From: JBBECJ01 sp963763325
GTDB lineage: Bacteria > Chloroflexota > Chloroflexia > Thermomicrobiales > CFX8
DNA length: 64,000 bases
Direction of reading: 5' to 3'
NCBI GenBank assembly: GCA_963763325.1
Contig: CAVXOL010000023.1
Coordinates: 620,001 to 684,000, forward strand
Shown here: piece after piece, positions 1-10,238 of the stretch
Layout of the letters: each line of letters starts with the position of its first letter
How positions within the stretch are numbered: the first letter of the stretch is position 1
The notes under the pieces: model-generated
What the model saw: the letters and a program-made list of their open reading frames with translations, nothing else
Database searches by the model: none
Told to the model about the DNA's origin: nothing
Position numbers and translations under genes: made by a program

Positions 1-559
1 GTCGTAGAGTGCGGGGTCAGAGAACGCGATCAGCGCGCCGTGCTCATCGCCGGAGAGATGCAGCCCCCAGAGCGTCGCCGAGCCACGCAGACCGGCCGCG
101 CCATCCGTCAGCGGTGCTGGCAGCGTGAAACCATAATCGACAAACAGCGTTGCTCCAGGAATCTCTGGAGGAGGAGCCATCCCGGCCACCGGCTGCGCCC
201 AGACGAGACGAACGTCTTCGATGCCCGGTGTCGCAGGGATCCAGGTTGAGATCGGCGTCCAACTCAACGAATAGTGGCGTGCCGCCGGAGCGCTTGACTG
301 CTTCCGAGAGCGGTCGGCGCGTATTGACCGGAATGCCGACCGGCTCCTTGCCAACGATGCCGAACGCGCGCATCAGCAGCTTCCGGGCGCGATCGGGATT
401 GCGGACCAGCAGCATCGGCACGTCGGCCCCGAGATAGTGCACCCAGGCAGCCAGCGCCTGCTCCGCACTGACCTCGCGCAGCGGCGTATCAGCCGGCAAC
501 GTCAGCAGATCATCGACTGATAGATGGGCTGGGTAGTCTGCAGACCGAACCGGCTGCAT
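1..559 (-). CDS. DegT/DnrJ-like PLP-fold protein, partial, frameshifted
   Basis: The gene runs off the left edge of the window. The first 110 or so residues contain VGIPVNT followed by GGTPLFVELD, which resembles the 'P-N-T ... G-x-P-V-F-V-D' core of DegT/DnrJ/EryC1 aminotransferase-like proteins. Near position 235 the frame breaks: removing one base after GATCCC continues the protein as LDPATPGIEDV and onward to FVDYGFTLPAP, then openly to the window start. No lysine for PLP can be confirmed because the gene is incomplete. ATG at 559 is preceded by a weak GAAGAA. It could instead be a degenerate paralogue of the family; the DegT assignment is moderate only. Confidence 0.5.
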
Positions 560-797
560 TTCTTCAACACCCAGCGTTCAGAAGCCACCCAGCCACTGGT
601 TGGCCCAGGTATCACGATCGAACGGCACGAGCACTTCCTCCCCGCTCCGGGCAATTCCGAGTTTAACAGTCGGGATTATCACAGCCTGACGATGGCAGTG
701 TCAAGTAGTGGCGGGGCCGGTGGCAAGCGGGACGAGGCACGGATCGGATGAACTCGTTTATCTCGTGCCTCATCCCCCTTGCCGCCGGCCCTGCCAC

Positions 798-1613
798 TCA
801 TCCCGAAAATCCGCGTCCCTCACGATCGCCGCCCATGTACTCGGCGGTCGTCAGTGGCGGGACGAGTAGGCCGCCGTCGACGAAGAGCGTCCGGCCAGTG
901 ATGTAGGAGGCATCGTCGGAGACGAGGAAAGCGACGGCGCTGGCGATCTCATCCGGACGACCGGTGCGGCGGAGTGGGATCATCGGCGTCGCGTGCTGCT
1001 CTTCGTGGCGGTAGCGTTCCTGCTCGGCCTCGGTCTCGGCGACCTTGATGTAGCCCGGCGCGATGCAGTTGACGCGGATGCCGAAGCGCGCCCATTCGAG
1101 CGCCATCGACATCGTCAGCCGGTTCAGACCGGCCTTGGCGACACCGTAGGGGCCGTCGTTCGGCCAGGCATGGGTCGAGTGGACCGACGAGATGTTGACG
1201 ATCGCGCCGCCGGTTCCGGCATCGATCATCGTCCGCGCCGCGCGCTGGCCAATCAGGAACGGCGCCGTGACTCCAAGCGCCAGCACATAGTCCCAGTTCT
1301 CCGGCGTCTGGTCGATGAGCGGGCCACTCCTGCCGCCACCGGCATTGTTGACGAGGATGTCCAGACCGCCCAACCCGGCCAGCGCCTCGTCAACCAGGCG
1401 CGTGCAGTCGTCACGGTTCGTCACCTCGGCCTGGATAACGATCGCGCGCCGGCCGAGCGCCTCAATGCGGCTGGCCGTCTCACGAGCGCCCTCCTCGCGG
1501 CTGCGCCAGGTGATCGCGACATCGGCTCCGTCCCGCGCCAGCGCCAGCGCCGTCGCCTGACCGATTCCGTGGCTTGCGCCTGTTACGAGCGCCCGCTTCC
1601 CCTCAAGCCGCAT
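798..1613 (-). CDS. short-chain dehydrogenase/reductase (SDR)
   Basis: A 271-residue classical SDR. It has the TGASHGIG cofactor loop at residues 12-19, the NNAG motif near residue 90, a catalytic Ser-Tyr-Lys set (ISSVHS, then YGVAK) and a C-terminal DGG typical of glucose-1-dehydrogenase/FabG-like enzymes. The family oxidises or reduces alcohols and ketones with NAD(P)H in the cytosol; the substrate cannot be told. The start chosen (ATG at 1613) is the one preceded by GGAGGGGGG; the open frame continues upstream but that part lacks SDR features and overlaps the neighbouring gene. The gene is transcribed away from the YdeI-like gene upstream with about 50 bp between them. Confidence 0.9.
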   Translation of the reverse strand: MRLEGKRALVTGASHGIGQATALALARDGADVAITWRSREEGARETASRIEALGRRAIVIQAEVTNRDDCTRLVDEALAGLGGLDILVNNAGGGRSGPLIDQTPENWDYVLALGVTAPFLIGQRAARTMIDAGTGGAIVNISSVHSTHAWPNDGPYGVAKAGLNRLTMSMALEWARFGIRVNCIAPGYIKVAETEAEQERYRHEEQHATPMIPLRRTGRPDEIASAVAFLVSDDASYITGRTLFVDGGLLVPPLTTAEYMGGDREGRGFSG

Positions 1614-1665
1614 ACTGCCCCCCTCCGTTTCCCGCCGGCGTCGCGTGCAAGGCCGCCACGATACA

Positions 1666-2268
1666 TCAGGAGCGCGGTTTCGGGGTGTACGCGATTGGGT
1701 TTCTCTTCTCGACGGCAGCCTCGACAATCGTCGCGATTCGCTTGGAGCGTGTCTCTGGCCGCCGTGCGGATGCGACCCATTGAAGCAACGACTTCTTGAT
1801 CGAGCTGGAAAAAGCGTCGAAGTTGGCGGCAGCGGTTGGGTTCGCGGCAAGCGCCTCGCTGAGGTCAGCTGGAACGATGAGGTCCTCAATCGCGTCGAGT
1901 GCGGTCCAACTTCCGTCGGCTTTGGCCACTTCGATCTTGGTCAGCCCGGCCGGCATCATCAGGCCAGCCGCGATCAAGCGTTCGATGCGCAGCTTGTTGA
2001 TCCGCGACCAGCCGCTACCTGATTTTCGCGGCGAGAAGAGTTGCATGTAGCGCTCGTCATCGATCGCGTTCGGGCGGCTATCGATCCAACCGAAACAGAG
2101 CGCCTCTTCAACCGCCTCGGCGTAGGATACGGTCGGCATCCCGCTCGCAGTCTTGTAGTACACGAGCCAGACACCCGGCGCATGCGCATGGTTCACAGCC
2201 AACCATTCACGCCACTCCGCCCGGCTGGCCGGAGTCACGCGTTCGAATGCGTCATCAGCACGTGCCAT
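1666..2268 (-). CDS. YdeI/OmpD-associated family protein
   Basis: A 200-residue protein with the family signature: SRAEWREWLAVNH, then VWLVYYK, CFGWIDS and the charged FSPRKSGSGWSRINK segment, followed by a helical C-terminal tail (LLQWVASARRPETRSKRI). Members are small cytosolic proteins linked in some bacteria to peptide or bacteriocin resistance, but the biochemical role is unproven. It lies 18 bp downstream of the epoxide hydrolase on the same strand, so the two probably share a transcript. ATG at 2268 is preferred over the TTG one codon earlier. Confidence 0.8.
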   Translation of the reverse strand: MARADDAFERVTPASRAEWREWLAVNHAHAPGVWLVYYKTASGMPTVSYAEAVEEALCFGWIDSRPNAIDDERYMQLFSPRKSGSGWSRINKLRIERLIAAGLMMPAGLTKIEVAKADGSWTALDAIEDLIVPADLSEALAANPTAAANFDAFSSSIKKSLLQWVASARRPETRSKRIATIVEAAVEKRNPIAYTPKPRS

Positions 2269-2286
2269 CAATGACCGTCATCATTC

Positions 2287-3423
2287 CTACCGCAGCGGCC
2301 GGAAGAACTCTCGGATGTCCTCGGCCACCGGTCGAGGCACTTCCCACTCCGGGAAGTGTCCGCCCTTCGGCAACACCGTCCAGCGATCGACCCGCGACGT
2401 GCGCTCAACCCACTCGCGCGGCGTGGGGAACATGTCACCTGGCGGCATCGCAAACGCGACCGGCACCTCGGATCGCCCCCAACGCATCGAACTCGACCGC
2501 ATCGTCTCGTAGTACAGCCGCATCGAAGAACCAATCGTGCCTGTTAGCCAGTAGATGCTCAGGTTCGTTAGCAAGTCGTCGCGTGAGAAGGCCCGCTCCA
2601 GGTCGCCGTCACAATCGCTCCAGCGACGGAACTTCTCCAGGATCCAGGCAGCGAGCCCAGCTGGAGAATCGTTCAGCGCGAACGACAGCGTCTGTGGTCG
2701 GGTAGCGTGGAGCATGGCATAGGCCATCTCTTCCTGCGACCAGCGTTGAGCGTTGGCAACGAACTCCTGCTCAGCCGGGGACAGGTCGTCGGGGATCGAC
2801 TGGACCCATGGGTTCGTGCCGCCGGTATGGACTCCGACAACCGACTCGGGGTGCGCAAGCGCGAGCTGATCGGTTACGCCAGCCCCCAGATCGGTCCCAC
2901 GTAGCGCGAAGCGCTCGTAACCGAGTTCGTGCTTCATCAGCGTATGAAACAGTTCCGCCATCCGCGCAACGTCCATACCACGTTGTTGCGGCTGACCGGA
3001 GAAACCGAAGCCCGGCAACGACGCGGCGACGACATCGAACGAGTCAACGTCCCTGCCGCCGTGGCTGACCGGATTGGTCAGCATCGGGATGATCTGGAGC
3101 ATCTGGACAATGGAGCTTGGCCAACCGTGCAACAAGAGTAGCGGAACCGGATTCGGTCCCGTGCCTCGCTCGTGGATGAAATGGAGCGTCTGCCCATCGA
3201 TGGTTGCACTGAAGTTTGCAAACGAGTTCAGCCGAGCTTCCTGAGCGCGCCAGTCGAACCCATCCCGCCAGTACCCGACGATGTCTCGCAGGTAACTAAC
3301 GGACGTCCCGTAATCCCAGCCGGCATCATCGATAGTATCTGGCCATCGTGTTCGATCCAATCGATAGTGAAGATCATCCAGAACTGCCTCGGGGACGCTG
3401 ACCGTGAACGGCTCGACGCTCAT
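2287..3423 (-). CDS. epoxide hydrolase (alpha/beta-hydrolase with EHN domain)
   Basis: A 378-residue microsomal-type epoxide hydrolase. The N-terminal lid domain (FTVSVPEAVLDDLHYRL ... TRWPD) is followed by the hydrolase core: oxyanion-hole LLLHGWP, the nucleophile elbow RGTDLGAG (Asp instead of Ser, as expected for epoxide hydrolases), and the terminal catalytic His in KGGHFPEWE. It would open epoxides to diols in the cytosol. The start at 3423 has AGGAGGA nine bases upstream; a longer in-frame extension is possible but has no homology. The upstream 120 bp are AT-rich for this genome and hold a likely promoter. It is first in a pair with the YdeI-like gene. Confidence 0.88.
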   Translation of the reverse strand: MSVEPFTVSVPEAVLDDLHYRLDRTRWPDTIDDAGWDYGTSVSYLRDIVGYWRDGFDWRAQEARLNSFANFSATIDGQTLHFIHERGTGPNPVPLLLLHGWPSSIVQMLQIIPMLTNPVSHGGRDVDSFDVVAASLPGFGFSGQPQQRGMDVARMAELFHTLMKHELGYERFALRGTDLGAGVTDQLALAHPESVVGVHTGGTNPWVQSIPDDLSPAEQEFVANAQRWSQEEMAYAMLHATRPQTLSFALNDSPAGLAAWILEKFRRWSDCDGDLERAFSRDDLLTNLSIYWLTGTIGSSMRLYYETMRSSSMRWGRSEVPVAFAMPPGDMFPTPREWVERTSRVDRWTVLPKGGHFPEWEVPRPVAEDIREFFRPLR

Positions 3424-3429
3424 AGAGTC

Positions 3430-3540
3430 CTCCTGCACGATGTATATTGACTTACACTTCACCTTTATATTACACGCGTGTTCTGATCGTGACGATAACG
3501 CAACTTTCACATTCGAGTGCGCATCACCGGATGTCATCAC
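3430..3540 (-). promoter_or_regulatory. AT-rich promoter region of the epoxide hydrolase
   Basis: Upstream of the epoxide hydrolase the DNA becomes markedly AT-rich compared with the surroundings. On the minus strand it contains TAATAT and AATATACA hexamers that could serve as -10 boxes, and the 10-bp palindrome ACACGCGTGT at 3472-3481, a possible operator. No protein can be assigned to the site. Confidence 0.35.
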
Positions 3541-3595
3541 TGTCCTGCGGTGCAGTCGAAATGCGACGTTTGTCAGCCATCCTGTGCGCACGAAA

Positions 3596-3621
3596 ACGGC
3601 CGGGAGTTGCCTCCTGGCCGT
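3596..3621 (-). terminator. rho-independent terminator of MMPL gene 1
   Basis: Read on the minus strand this is an 11-bp GC-rich stem (one G-T pair) with a 4-base loop, followed by TTTTCG. It lies about 25 bp after the stop of the first MMPL gene. The second MMPL gene has a sister terminator of almost the same sequence at 6321-6346. Confidence 0.75.
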
Positions 3622-3646
3622 CTCTCAGGCTGATAAATCCGGATGG

Positions 3647-6041
3647 TTAGTCGTCGCCACCACCGGCGACCGGTGCAGTCGTCGGCTCGACGTGAGCGGC
3701 GGCGCCTTCGACGCGCAGGTCGGGCAGCCAGTGGAGCCAGCGCGGCAGGTACCAGTTGCGATCGCCGAGCAGGGCCATCGCCGCCGGAACAAGAATCGAG
3801 CGGATGATCGTCGCGTCAATCAGGACCGCCACCGCCAGGCCAAAGCCCATCTGCTGGAGCGAGACCAGCCGGCCGGACGCGAAACTCGCGAAGACAGTAA
3901 CCATGATCAACGCGGCGCCGGTGATGATCTTGGCCGTCGACTGGAGGCCGACCGCGACTGATTCACGGTTGCGTCCGGTCGCGTCGTAGTGCTCACGAAT
4001 GCGCGAGAGCAGAAAGACGTGGTAGTCCATGCTGAGGCCGAACAGGACGCAGAAGAGGAAGATTGGGATCCAGGCGTCGATCGTCGGCGTGTGCTGGAAG
4101 CCGAGAAAATCGGTCAGGAAGCCCTTCTGGAAGACGAGCACCATCAATCCGTAGGCGGCGCCGACCGAGAGCAGGTTGAGGACGATCGCCTTGATCGGGA
4201 CGACGATCGAGCGGAACGCGAGCATCAGCAGGATGAACGACAGCCCGAGGACAAAGGCGAAGACGATCGGCGTGTAGGTCTCGATGACTTCGTTGAAGTC
4301 CTGGTTGAAGGCGGTCACGCCGGTCACGAACACCTCGCCCGATCGATCCCCAAACTGCTCGGGGACCCAGTCGTTTCGCAACGTCTGGATCGTGTCGTAC
4401 GAGGCATCAGCGTTGGCGTCGGTCGCCAGCGGCACGTCAATGACGGTCAGATCGTTGGTTGGCGCTGTCTCGATCGACGGCTGGCCGAATGTCTCCGGCT
4501 CGGCAGCCATCGCCCCCAGCAGTCCGTCAATACCGGCCTGTAACTCCGGATCGTTCACATCTCCGTCAACGACAACCTTCACCGGCGTGAAGGCGCCCAC
4601 GTAGAAGTCCTCCTGCAGAATTTCGAAGCCGGTCTTAACGTCGCTTTCCGGCAGCGTTTCAACACCGGCGAAGCCTGTCTTGAGGTCGAAGTATGGGATC
4701 GAGGCGGCAATCAGCAAACCGGCCGCCAGCACGACGGAGATGATCGGACGAGCCATTACGACACGGGTGATCGTGCCCCAGAAGCCACCGTGGATAACAT
4801 CATCGCTGAACCGGTCGCTGGCGGCGGCAGATTCGGATGCCTCATCGCGTCCAGAGCGGCGCGCGAATGCCCGCTTGATCCCCTCGACGGCGAAGCCGAC
4901 AAACGGGATGAGCGTGAAGAGCGAGAGCGTCGCGAGTATCTTGCGGCCGATCGAGCCGGTTCGATAGCTCTCAAGGAACCACGGCGTGAACTTCGCATCG
5001 ATCCGGTCGCCGAGCAGGTGCAGCAGTGCTGGAACGAGCGTCAACGTCGCGGCGACTGCAACGATGACCGCCAAAACGGCACCGGTCGCGAGGCTGCGGA
5101 AGATCGTCGACGGTATCAGGAACATACCGACCAGCGACAGGACGACCGTCATCCCGGAGAAGACGACGGCTTTGCTGGCCGTACCGCCCGCCAGGGCAAT
5201 CGCGGCGTCCTTGTCGAGACCGTGTTTGCGTTCCTCCCGATAGCGCGCCATCGTGAACAGCGCGTAGTCGATCCCGACCGCCAGGCCGATCATCGAAATC
5301 ATGTTGGTCACGAAGAACGAGAGTTCAGAGAATCTGGCTGATAGCTGCCGCGATGCCGGTCGAGATGATGATCGTCATCAGCGCCAGCGCCAACGGGACA
5401 CCGGCCGCGATCATCGCACCGAAGACGATAACGAGGATGATGAGTGTGATCGGCAGCCCAATGATCTCAGCCGAGATCAGGTCTTCCTCGACGATCGTGT
5501 TGAACTCGTGGTTACTGCTCAGATCTCCAACGCTGTAGACCTCGAATCCATCCGACCGGTTGGCCCCGATGACGGCGAGGTACGTGTCGGCATTGTCGGT
5601 GACATCTTCCAGGTTCCCAGCCAGTTGTACTTGCACGAGCGTCGTCGCGCGGTCTTCCGAGACGAATCCCTCGGCACTCGGCAGGCCGGCATCAGCAGCC
5701 TGGTAGTAGTTGAAGGCGGAGGTAACGACCTCCGGCATCGCCGTCAGTTGATTCGTGACCTCCTCTACCCGCGCGCGAAACGCGGGATCATCGACCGTCA
5801 TCTCGCTCGACCGGATGACGACCGTCTCGGAGAACTCTTCGCGGGTTTCAAGCCGCTCGTCGATCAGGTTCGTGCCTTTAACCGACTCCGGCTCGTTGGT
5901 GAAGTCCGCCTCGGTCGTCGTGTTCAGAAAGCCGCTGCCGACGCCCGCGAGAACCAGCAGAACAACCCAGACAGCGATCACGCGCCACGGGTGGCGGGCA
6001 CTACGTTGCGCCAGACCCTCGGTTGAAAAGATTGAGCTCAT
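3647..6041 (-). CDS. MMPL/RND family transporter 1, one frame break
   Basis: A membrane exporter of about 797 residues once one base is removed near 5328. The protein has an N-terminal transmembrane helix (HPWRVIAVWVVLLVLAGVG), an extracytoplasmic loop, a five-helix block with GLAVGIDYALF, a second loop after PYFDLKTGF, and a second helix block containing FGLSMDYHVFLLSR, the hallmark of MMPL proteins. It probably exports lipids or hydrophobic compounds using the proton gradient. In the given sequence the 0-frame reads CAG ATT CTC TGA; skipping one base gives ILELSFF, aligning exactly with VYELSFF of the neighbour. The ATG at 6041 follows GGAGGAGG. It lies downstream of a paralogue (MMPL 2), presumably a tandem duplicate. 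Confidence 0.88.
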
Positions 6042-6371
6042 CGTGAACCTCCTCCGTCCGCGCCACCGATCGACCAGGAACCGAACGGCGCACGGATCCA
6101 GACCGGCTCATCCGCCATGGATGTCCGGTATCCCTCGTGACATGGGTTGATATCTGGAGATTGGCATTAACGAGACGCTCCCTGTTCGACTGCACGTCAT
6201 CGTCTCACGTCTACCGTAGCGATCACCCTTGCCACTGCCCTCCGTCAAATGCCGGGAATTTCGCCTGTCCGAAGGTGCAGGTGCTCTGGGACTTTCGACG
6301 GACACGCTCCGCAAACAGAAACGACCGGGAGTCGCCTCCCGGCCGTCTGCCAACCTCGTCAATGTGCCTGG
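6042..6371. other. intergenic region between the two MMPL genes
   Basis: This 330-bp gap holds the terminator of MMPL 2 at its right end and the leader of MMPL 1 at its left end. No convincing ORF is present. The minus strand shows a short AT-richer stretch (GTTAATGCC ... AGATATCAAC) near 6150-6175 that may be the promoter of MMPL 1. Confidence 0.4.
6321..6346 (-). terminator. rho-independent terminator of MMPL gene 2
   Basis: An 11-bp stem with one mismatch and a 4-base loop, followed on the minus strand by TTTCTGTTTG. It lies about 25 bp after the MMPL 2 stop and closely resembles the terminator after MMPL 1, so the duplication included the 3' flank. Confidence 0.7.
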
Positions 6372-8613
6372 TTAGTCGTCGCCGCCACCAGCCGGAACCG
6401 GGGCCGGCGCCTCGACGTGGGCGGCGGCGCCTTCGACGCGCAGGTCGGGCAACCAGTGGAGCCAGCGCGGCAGGTACCAGTTGACGTTGCCGAGCAGCGC
6501 CATCGATGCCGGGACGAGGACCGAGCGGACGATCGTCGCGTCGATCAGGACGGCCGCTGCCAGTCCGAAGCCGACCTGCTGCATGAAGACCAGCTCGCCC
6601 GAGGCGAAGCCGCTGAAGACCGCAACCATGATCAACGCCGCGCCGGTGATGATCTTGGCCGTCGCCTGCAGGCCGACCGCGACCGACTCACGGTTGCGTC
6701 CGGTCGCGTCGTAGTGCTCGCGGATCCGGCTCAGCAGGAAGACGTGGTAGTCCATCGAGAGGCCGAACAGGACACAGAAGAGGAAGATCGGCAGCCAGGC
6801 CTCGATCGCCGGCGTCTGGGCGAAGCCGAGGAACTCGCCGTACCCCTTCTGGAACATCAGCACCAGCAGACCATAGGCCGCGCCGACCGAGAGCAGGTTC
6901 ATCAGGATCGCCTTGATCGGGACGACGATCGAGCGGAAGGCCAGCATCAGCAGGATGAAGCTCAGGCCAAGGACGAAGGCGAACACGATCGGGGTGTAGT
7001 CCTCGATCATGATGTTGAGGTCCTCGTTGAAGGCGCTGTCACCCGAGACGAACACCTCCGTACCGGTGCCATTGAAGGTCGCCGGAATGATGCTCTCGCG
7101 CAGCCAGGTGACCGTCTCGTAGGATGCCTCCGAGTTCGCATCGGTCACGAGCGGGGCCGAGACGAGCGTCAGGTCGCCGGCCTCGTTGGTCTCGACCGTC
7201 GCCGGTCCGAACTGTCCGCTGGCATCCATGTCCTCAAGCAACTGGTCGATGCTGGCACGGACATCGACGCTGTCGGCCGGCCCGTCGATCACAATCTCGA
7301 CCGGCGCCAGGACGCCGACGTAGAAGTCCTCGCCGAGGATCTGGAAGGCGGTCTTGACATCCGACTCCGGCAGCGTCTCGACGCCGGTCGTGCCGGACTT
7401 CATATCGAAGTATGGGAGTGTCGCGCCGATCAGCACGACCAGTGTCAGGACGACGGCGATGATCGGCCGGCGCATGACGACGGACGGTGATCCGGCCCCA
7501 GAAGCCCTTGTGGATCGTCTCGTGATCGTACTCATACTGGGCAGCGACGGTTGACTCGTCGTACTTGCGGCGACGCGGCCAGTCGAGCTTGTCACCCAGC
7601 AGGGCAATGATGGCCGGGACCAACGTCAGTGTCGCAAGCACTGAGACGATGACGACGATGACGGCGCCGGCACCGAGTGACTGAAAGATCGTCGATGGAA
7701 CGATCAACATGCCAGCCAATGCCAGGACAACCGTGATTCCGGAGAAGACGACCGCCTTGCTGGCCGTCCCACCCGCGATCGAGATCGCGTCGAGCTTGGG
7801 CATCCCGCGCCGTCGCTCCTCGCGGTAGCGTTCGAGGACGAACAGCGAGTAATCGATGCCGACCGCCAGGCCGATCATCGTGATCATGTTGGTGACGAAG
7901 AACGAGAGTTCGTAGACCTGGCTGATAGCGGCCGTCACACCGAGCGAAACGGCCATCGCGATCAGCGCCAGCAGGATCGGGACACCGGCCGCCACCAGCG
8001 CGCCGAAGACGACGACGAGAATGATCAGCGCGATCGGCAGGCCGAATGCCTCAGCCCGCTGGAGGTCTTCCTCAGAGATCGTGTTGAATGCCTCGTTGAT
8101 CGAGATATCACCGACCGTGTAGATCTCGAAGCCAGTCGTTCGACCGGCGTTGACGGTCTCGATGTACTCGGTCGCATGCTTCTCGGCATCGTCGAGAGAG
8201 CCAGCGAGCGTGACCGGGATCAGCGTCGTGCGCTTGTCCTCTGAGACGAGGCCGGCATTGCCGGTCCCGTAGTAGTTGACGGCCGAATGGACGACACCGT
8301 CGAGCGCGAGCAGATCGGCTGTCGTCTGCTCGACGATCGCCTGGTATCCGGGATCATCGACGGTCGCGTCGGCGGCACGGACGACGATCGTTTCCGTGAC
8401 CGGGTTCTCACCACGTAGCCGGTCTTCAAGCAGATCGGCGCCTTTGACGGAATCGGGATTGTTCGTGAATTCAACGGCCGTCGTCAGGTTCATCCCGACA
8501 CCGGCGATCATTGCAAACGATAACGCCAGCAAGACGACCCAGGCACCAATGACGCGCCAGGGATGTAATGCACTCGTGCGAGCGAGCCCTCGTGTTGACA
8601 ACATTGAACGCAT
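6372..8613 (-). CDS. MMPL/RND family transporter 2, one frame break
   Basis: A paralogue of the next MMPL gene, about 746 residues after removing one base near 7486. The order is the same: N-terminal helix (HPWRVIGAWVVLLALSF), periplasmic-type loop, helix block with GLAVGIDYSLF, loop starting at LPYFDMKSG, and a second block with FGLSMDYHVFLLSR. At the break the frame reads WGRITVRR; shifting gives SVVMRRPIIAVV, which matches VVMARPIISVV of the sister. The ATG at 8613 was chosen because it aligns with the start of the sister and follows GGGAAGGA. Its likely job is export of lipids or other hydrophobic molecules; the substrate is unknown. Confidence 0.88.
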
Positions 8614-9030
8614 TCGTCGTCCTTCCCCATCGAACAATCTGGCGGTCCCCACTGACCGCCGCCCGAAACTGGGCCTATCGATTAAGCGCGGCGGAACATC
8701 GACTTCCAGTTACGCTGGCCACGGTTCCTTGCCAGATCCTCGCGCTTGTGGTCGGCGATGTACTCCATCACGATTGGAGCGTGCATTGGGTCGTTCCCCT
8801 TCCGTGGCCTCACGCCACCGTACGATCGTCGGACCGCTCCACTGCGAACCGGCCGACGCCGTTGTCGACCTTCCGACGATCGCTACAGGATAGTTGGCGG
8901 AGGGTCTTTGCTCCTCAGGCAGACGGCGGGTTTCTCGCCTGTCCAAATGGGCAGGCATCTCTCCGTCATTCTCCCTACGCGCACCACGGCGTACGATTAG
9001 CGTGGTTTGAACGGACTGAGGCCAACACAG
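8614..9030. other. divergent intergenic region, MMPL 2 / DUF983
   Basis: About 417 bp between divergently transcribed genes. It contains a GCCTGTCC/GGGCAGGC hairpin near 8937-8957 and otherwise nothing that looks coding; short open frames here lack ribosome sites. Promoters for both neighbours should lie here but I cannot pinpoint them. Confidence 0.4.
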
Positions 9031-9435
9031 GTGACAATCACGACATCAGACCGGATAGTGATGCTCTGGCGCGGTCTGACACGACGATGCCCACGCTGCG
9101 AATCAGGCGGGCTGTTCTGGCGCTGGACTGAGATGGTCGACGAATGTCCGCGCTGCGGGCTCGTGTTCGAGCGTGAAGAAGGCTACTGGCTTGGCGCGAT
9201 CATCATCAACACGCTCCTGTCGGGGATGATCATCGCGTTACTGATCTTGCTCGCCGTCGGTCTGACCTGGCCGGATATCCCGGCGACCACCTTGCTGGCG
9301 GTAGGACTCCCGATCGGGATCGCGCTCCCAGTCGCCATCTATCCGATCTCGAAGACCCTCTGGGTCGCCGTCGATCTCTGCTTCCTCCACCCTCTGCGTC
9401 CCTGGCGTCGACGCAAGCGAGAGACGGACGACTAG
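9031..9435 (+). CDS. DUF983 family membrane protein
   Basis: About 134 residues. Two CPRC-type knuckles (RCPRCESG and ECPRCG) form a zinc-ribbon-like N-terminus, followed by two hydrophobic helices (INTLLSGMIIALLILLAVG and LLAVGLPIGIALPVAIYPISK) and a positively charged tail (PWRRRKRE). This is the DUF983 layout; the function is not known. Start is uncertain: GTG at 9031 has a GAGG nine bases upstream, ATG at 9061 would begin right at the conserved LWRGL, and TTG at 9007 is also open. Confidence 0.8.
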   Translation: MTITTSDRIVMLWRGLTRRCPRCESGGLFWRWTEMVDECPRCGLVFEREEGYWLGAIIINTLLSGMIIALLILLAVGLTWPDIPATTLLAVGLPIGIALPVAIYPISKTLWVAVDLCFLHPLRPWRRRKRETDD

Positions 9436-9462
9436 CATCCGTCGCTACCCGATGTGCATGGG

Positions 9463-9861
9463 CTACTCCGTAGCTTCGTTGTTAGCAACGATCTCGACCG
9501 GATTGCCATCCGGATCAGCAACCCATGCCGCACGTAATCGACCTCCAAGGAAGTCGTGAGGCTTGCTGAGCGAGGGTGCGCCATGCTCGACCAAGTGCTC
9601 GTACGCTCGATCGACGTCGTCGGTCCAGACGCAGACCTCCGCTCGAGGTCCGCCACCACCGGTCGTCAGACCATGCGAGCTCAGGGCGGACGCAACCGAC
9701 GCCAGACCCAGGATGAGTCCACCTAGACGGAGCTCCACGTGTTCGGGTGGTCCTGACACAGGCGTACGAAACGTCTCTTCAAATCCAAACAGGTCAGCAT
9801 AGAATCGAACAGATCGCTCAACGTCCCGCACATACAGATTCACCTGGGGATCACGAAACAC
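9463..9861 (-). CDS. VOC (glyoxalase/bleomycin-resistance fold) protein
   Basis: 132 residues with one pair of beta-alpha-beta-beta-beta modules: VNLYVRDVERSVRFYADLFGFEE at the start and AAWVADPDGNPVEIV at the end, the standard VOC termini. The family binds a metal and acts as lyase, dioxygenase or antibiotic-binding protein, so no substrate is assigned. GTG at 9861 is the start, with GAGG upstream. It is co-directional with the ABM protein gene. Confidence 0.85.
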   Translation of the reverse strand: MFRDPQVNLYVRDVERSVRFYADLFGFEETFRTPVSGPPEHVELRLGGLILGLASVASALSSHGLTTGGGGPRAEVCVWTDDVDRAYEHLVEHGAPSLSKPHDFLGGRLRAAWVADPDGNPVEIVANNEATE

Positions 9862-9935
9862 AATCTATTGCCTCTCGTCGTGTGACTGACAGCAGCCGTT
9901 CTGGTCGGTGGACATGCGTGAGGGCATTGCACACG

Positions 9936-10217
9936 CTAGACGTCGGTGAGCAGATAGAACTCCGGTCCAACGTCCTCCAACTCGCTGAAATCGATGTCAG
10001 CGATCGCCGCCCGCATCCCAACCCGCGCGGCGTGGAACGCGTCCTCGGTGTCCCAGATTGCCAGTCCGACCAGGACACCATCTTCAGCAGACTGCAACGT
10101 GTGAATGCGCTCCAATCCCGGAGCATCACGAGCCGCAGCACCAAACCGATGCATTGCGTCGATCAAGCGCGACTCCGCTCCCGCTTTCGGACGATGGATT
10201 GCGAGACTGACAAACAT
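9936..10217 (-). CDS. antibiotic-biosynthesis-monooxygenase (ABM)-like protein
   Basis: 93 residues beginning MFVSLAIHRPKAGAE, with GLERIHTLQS and VLVGLAIWDTEDAF, the ferredoxin-like alpha/beta sandwich pattern of ABM domain proteins. These are small dimeric proteins, some being heme- or quinol-acting monooxygenases; here the function is open. ATG at 10217 is preferred over an upstream in-frame codon because AGGA lies ten bases before it and the family start fits. It follows the first DinB gene after a strong inverted repeat. Confidence 0.6.
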   Translation of the reverse strand: MFVSLAIHRPKAGAESRLIDAMHRFGAAARDAPGLERIHTLQSAEDGVLVGLAIWDTEDAFHAARVGMRAAIADIDFSELEDVGPEFYLLTDV

Positions 10218-10238
10218 GAGAAAGATCCTGTCGTTGAG

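Noticed and set aside
6249..7490. Long plus-strand open frames opposite MMPL 2 (and similar ones opposite MMPL 1)
   Set aside because: Composition is that of a high-GC antisense shadow (runs of Asp/Arg/Gln); the minus-strand genes have clear transmembrane and MMPL motifs.
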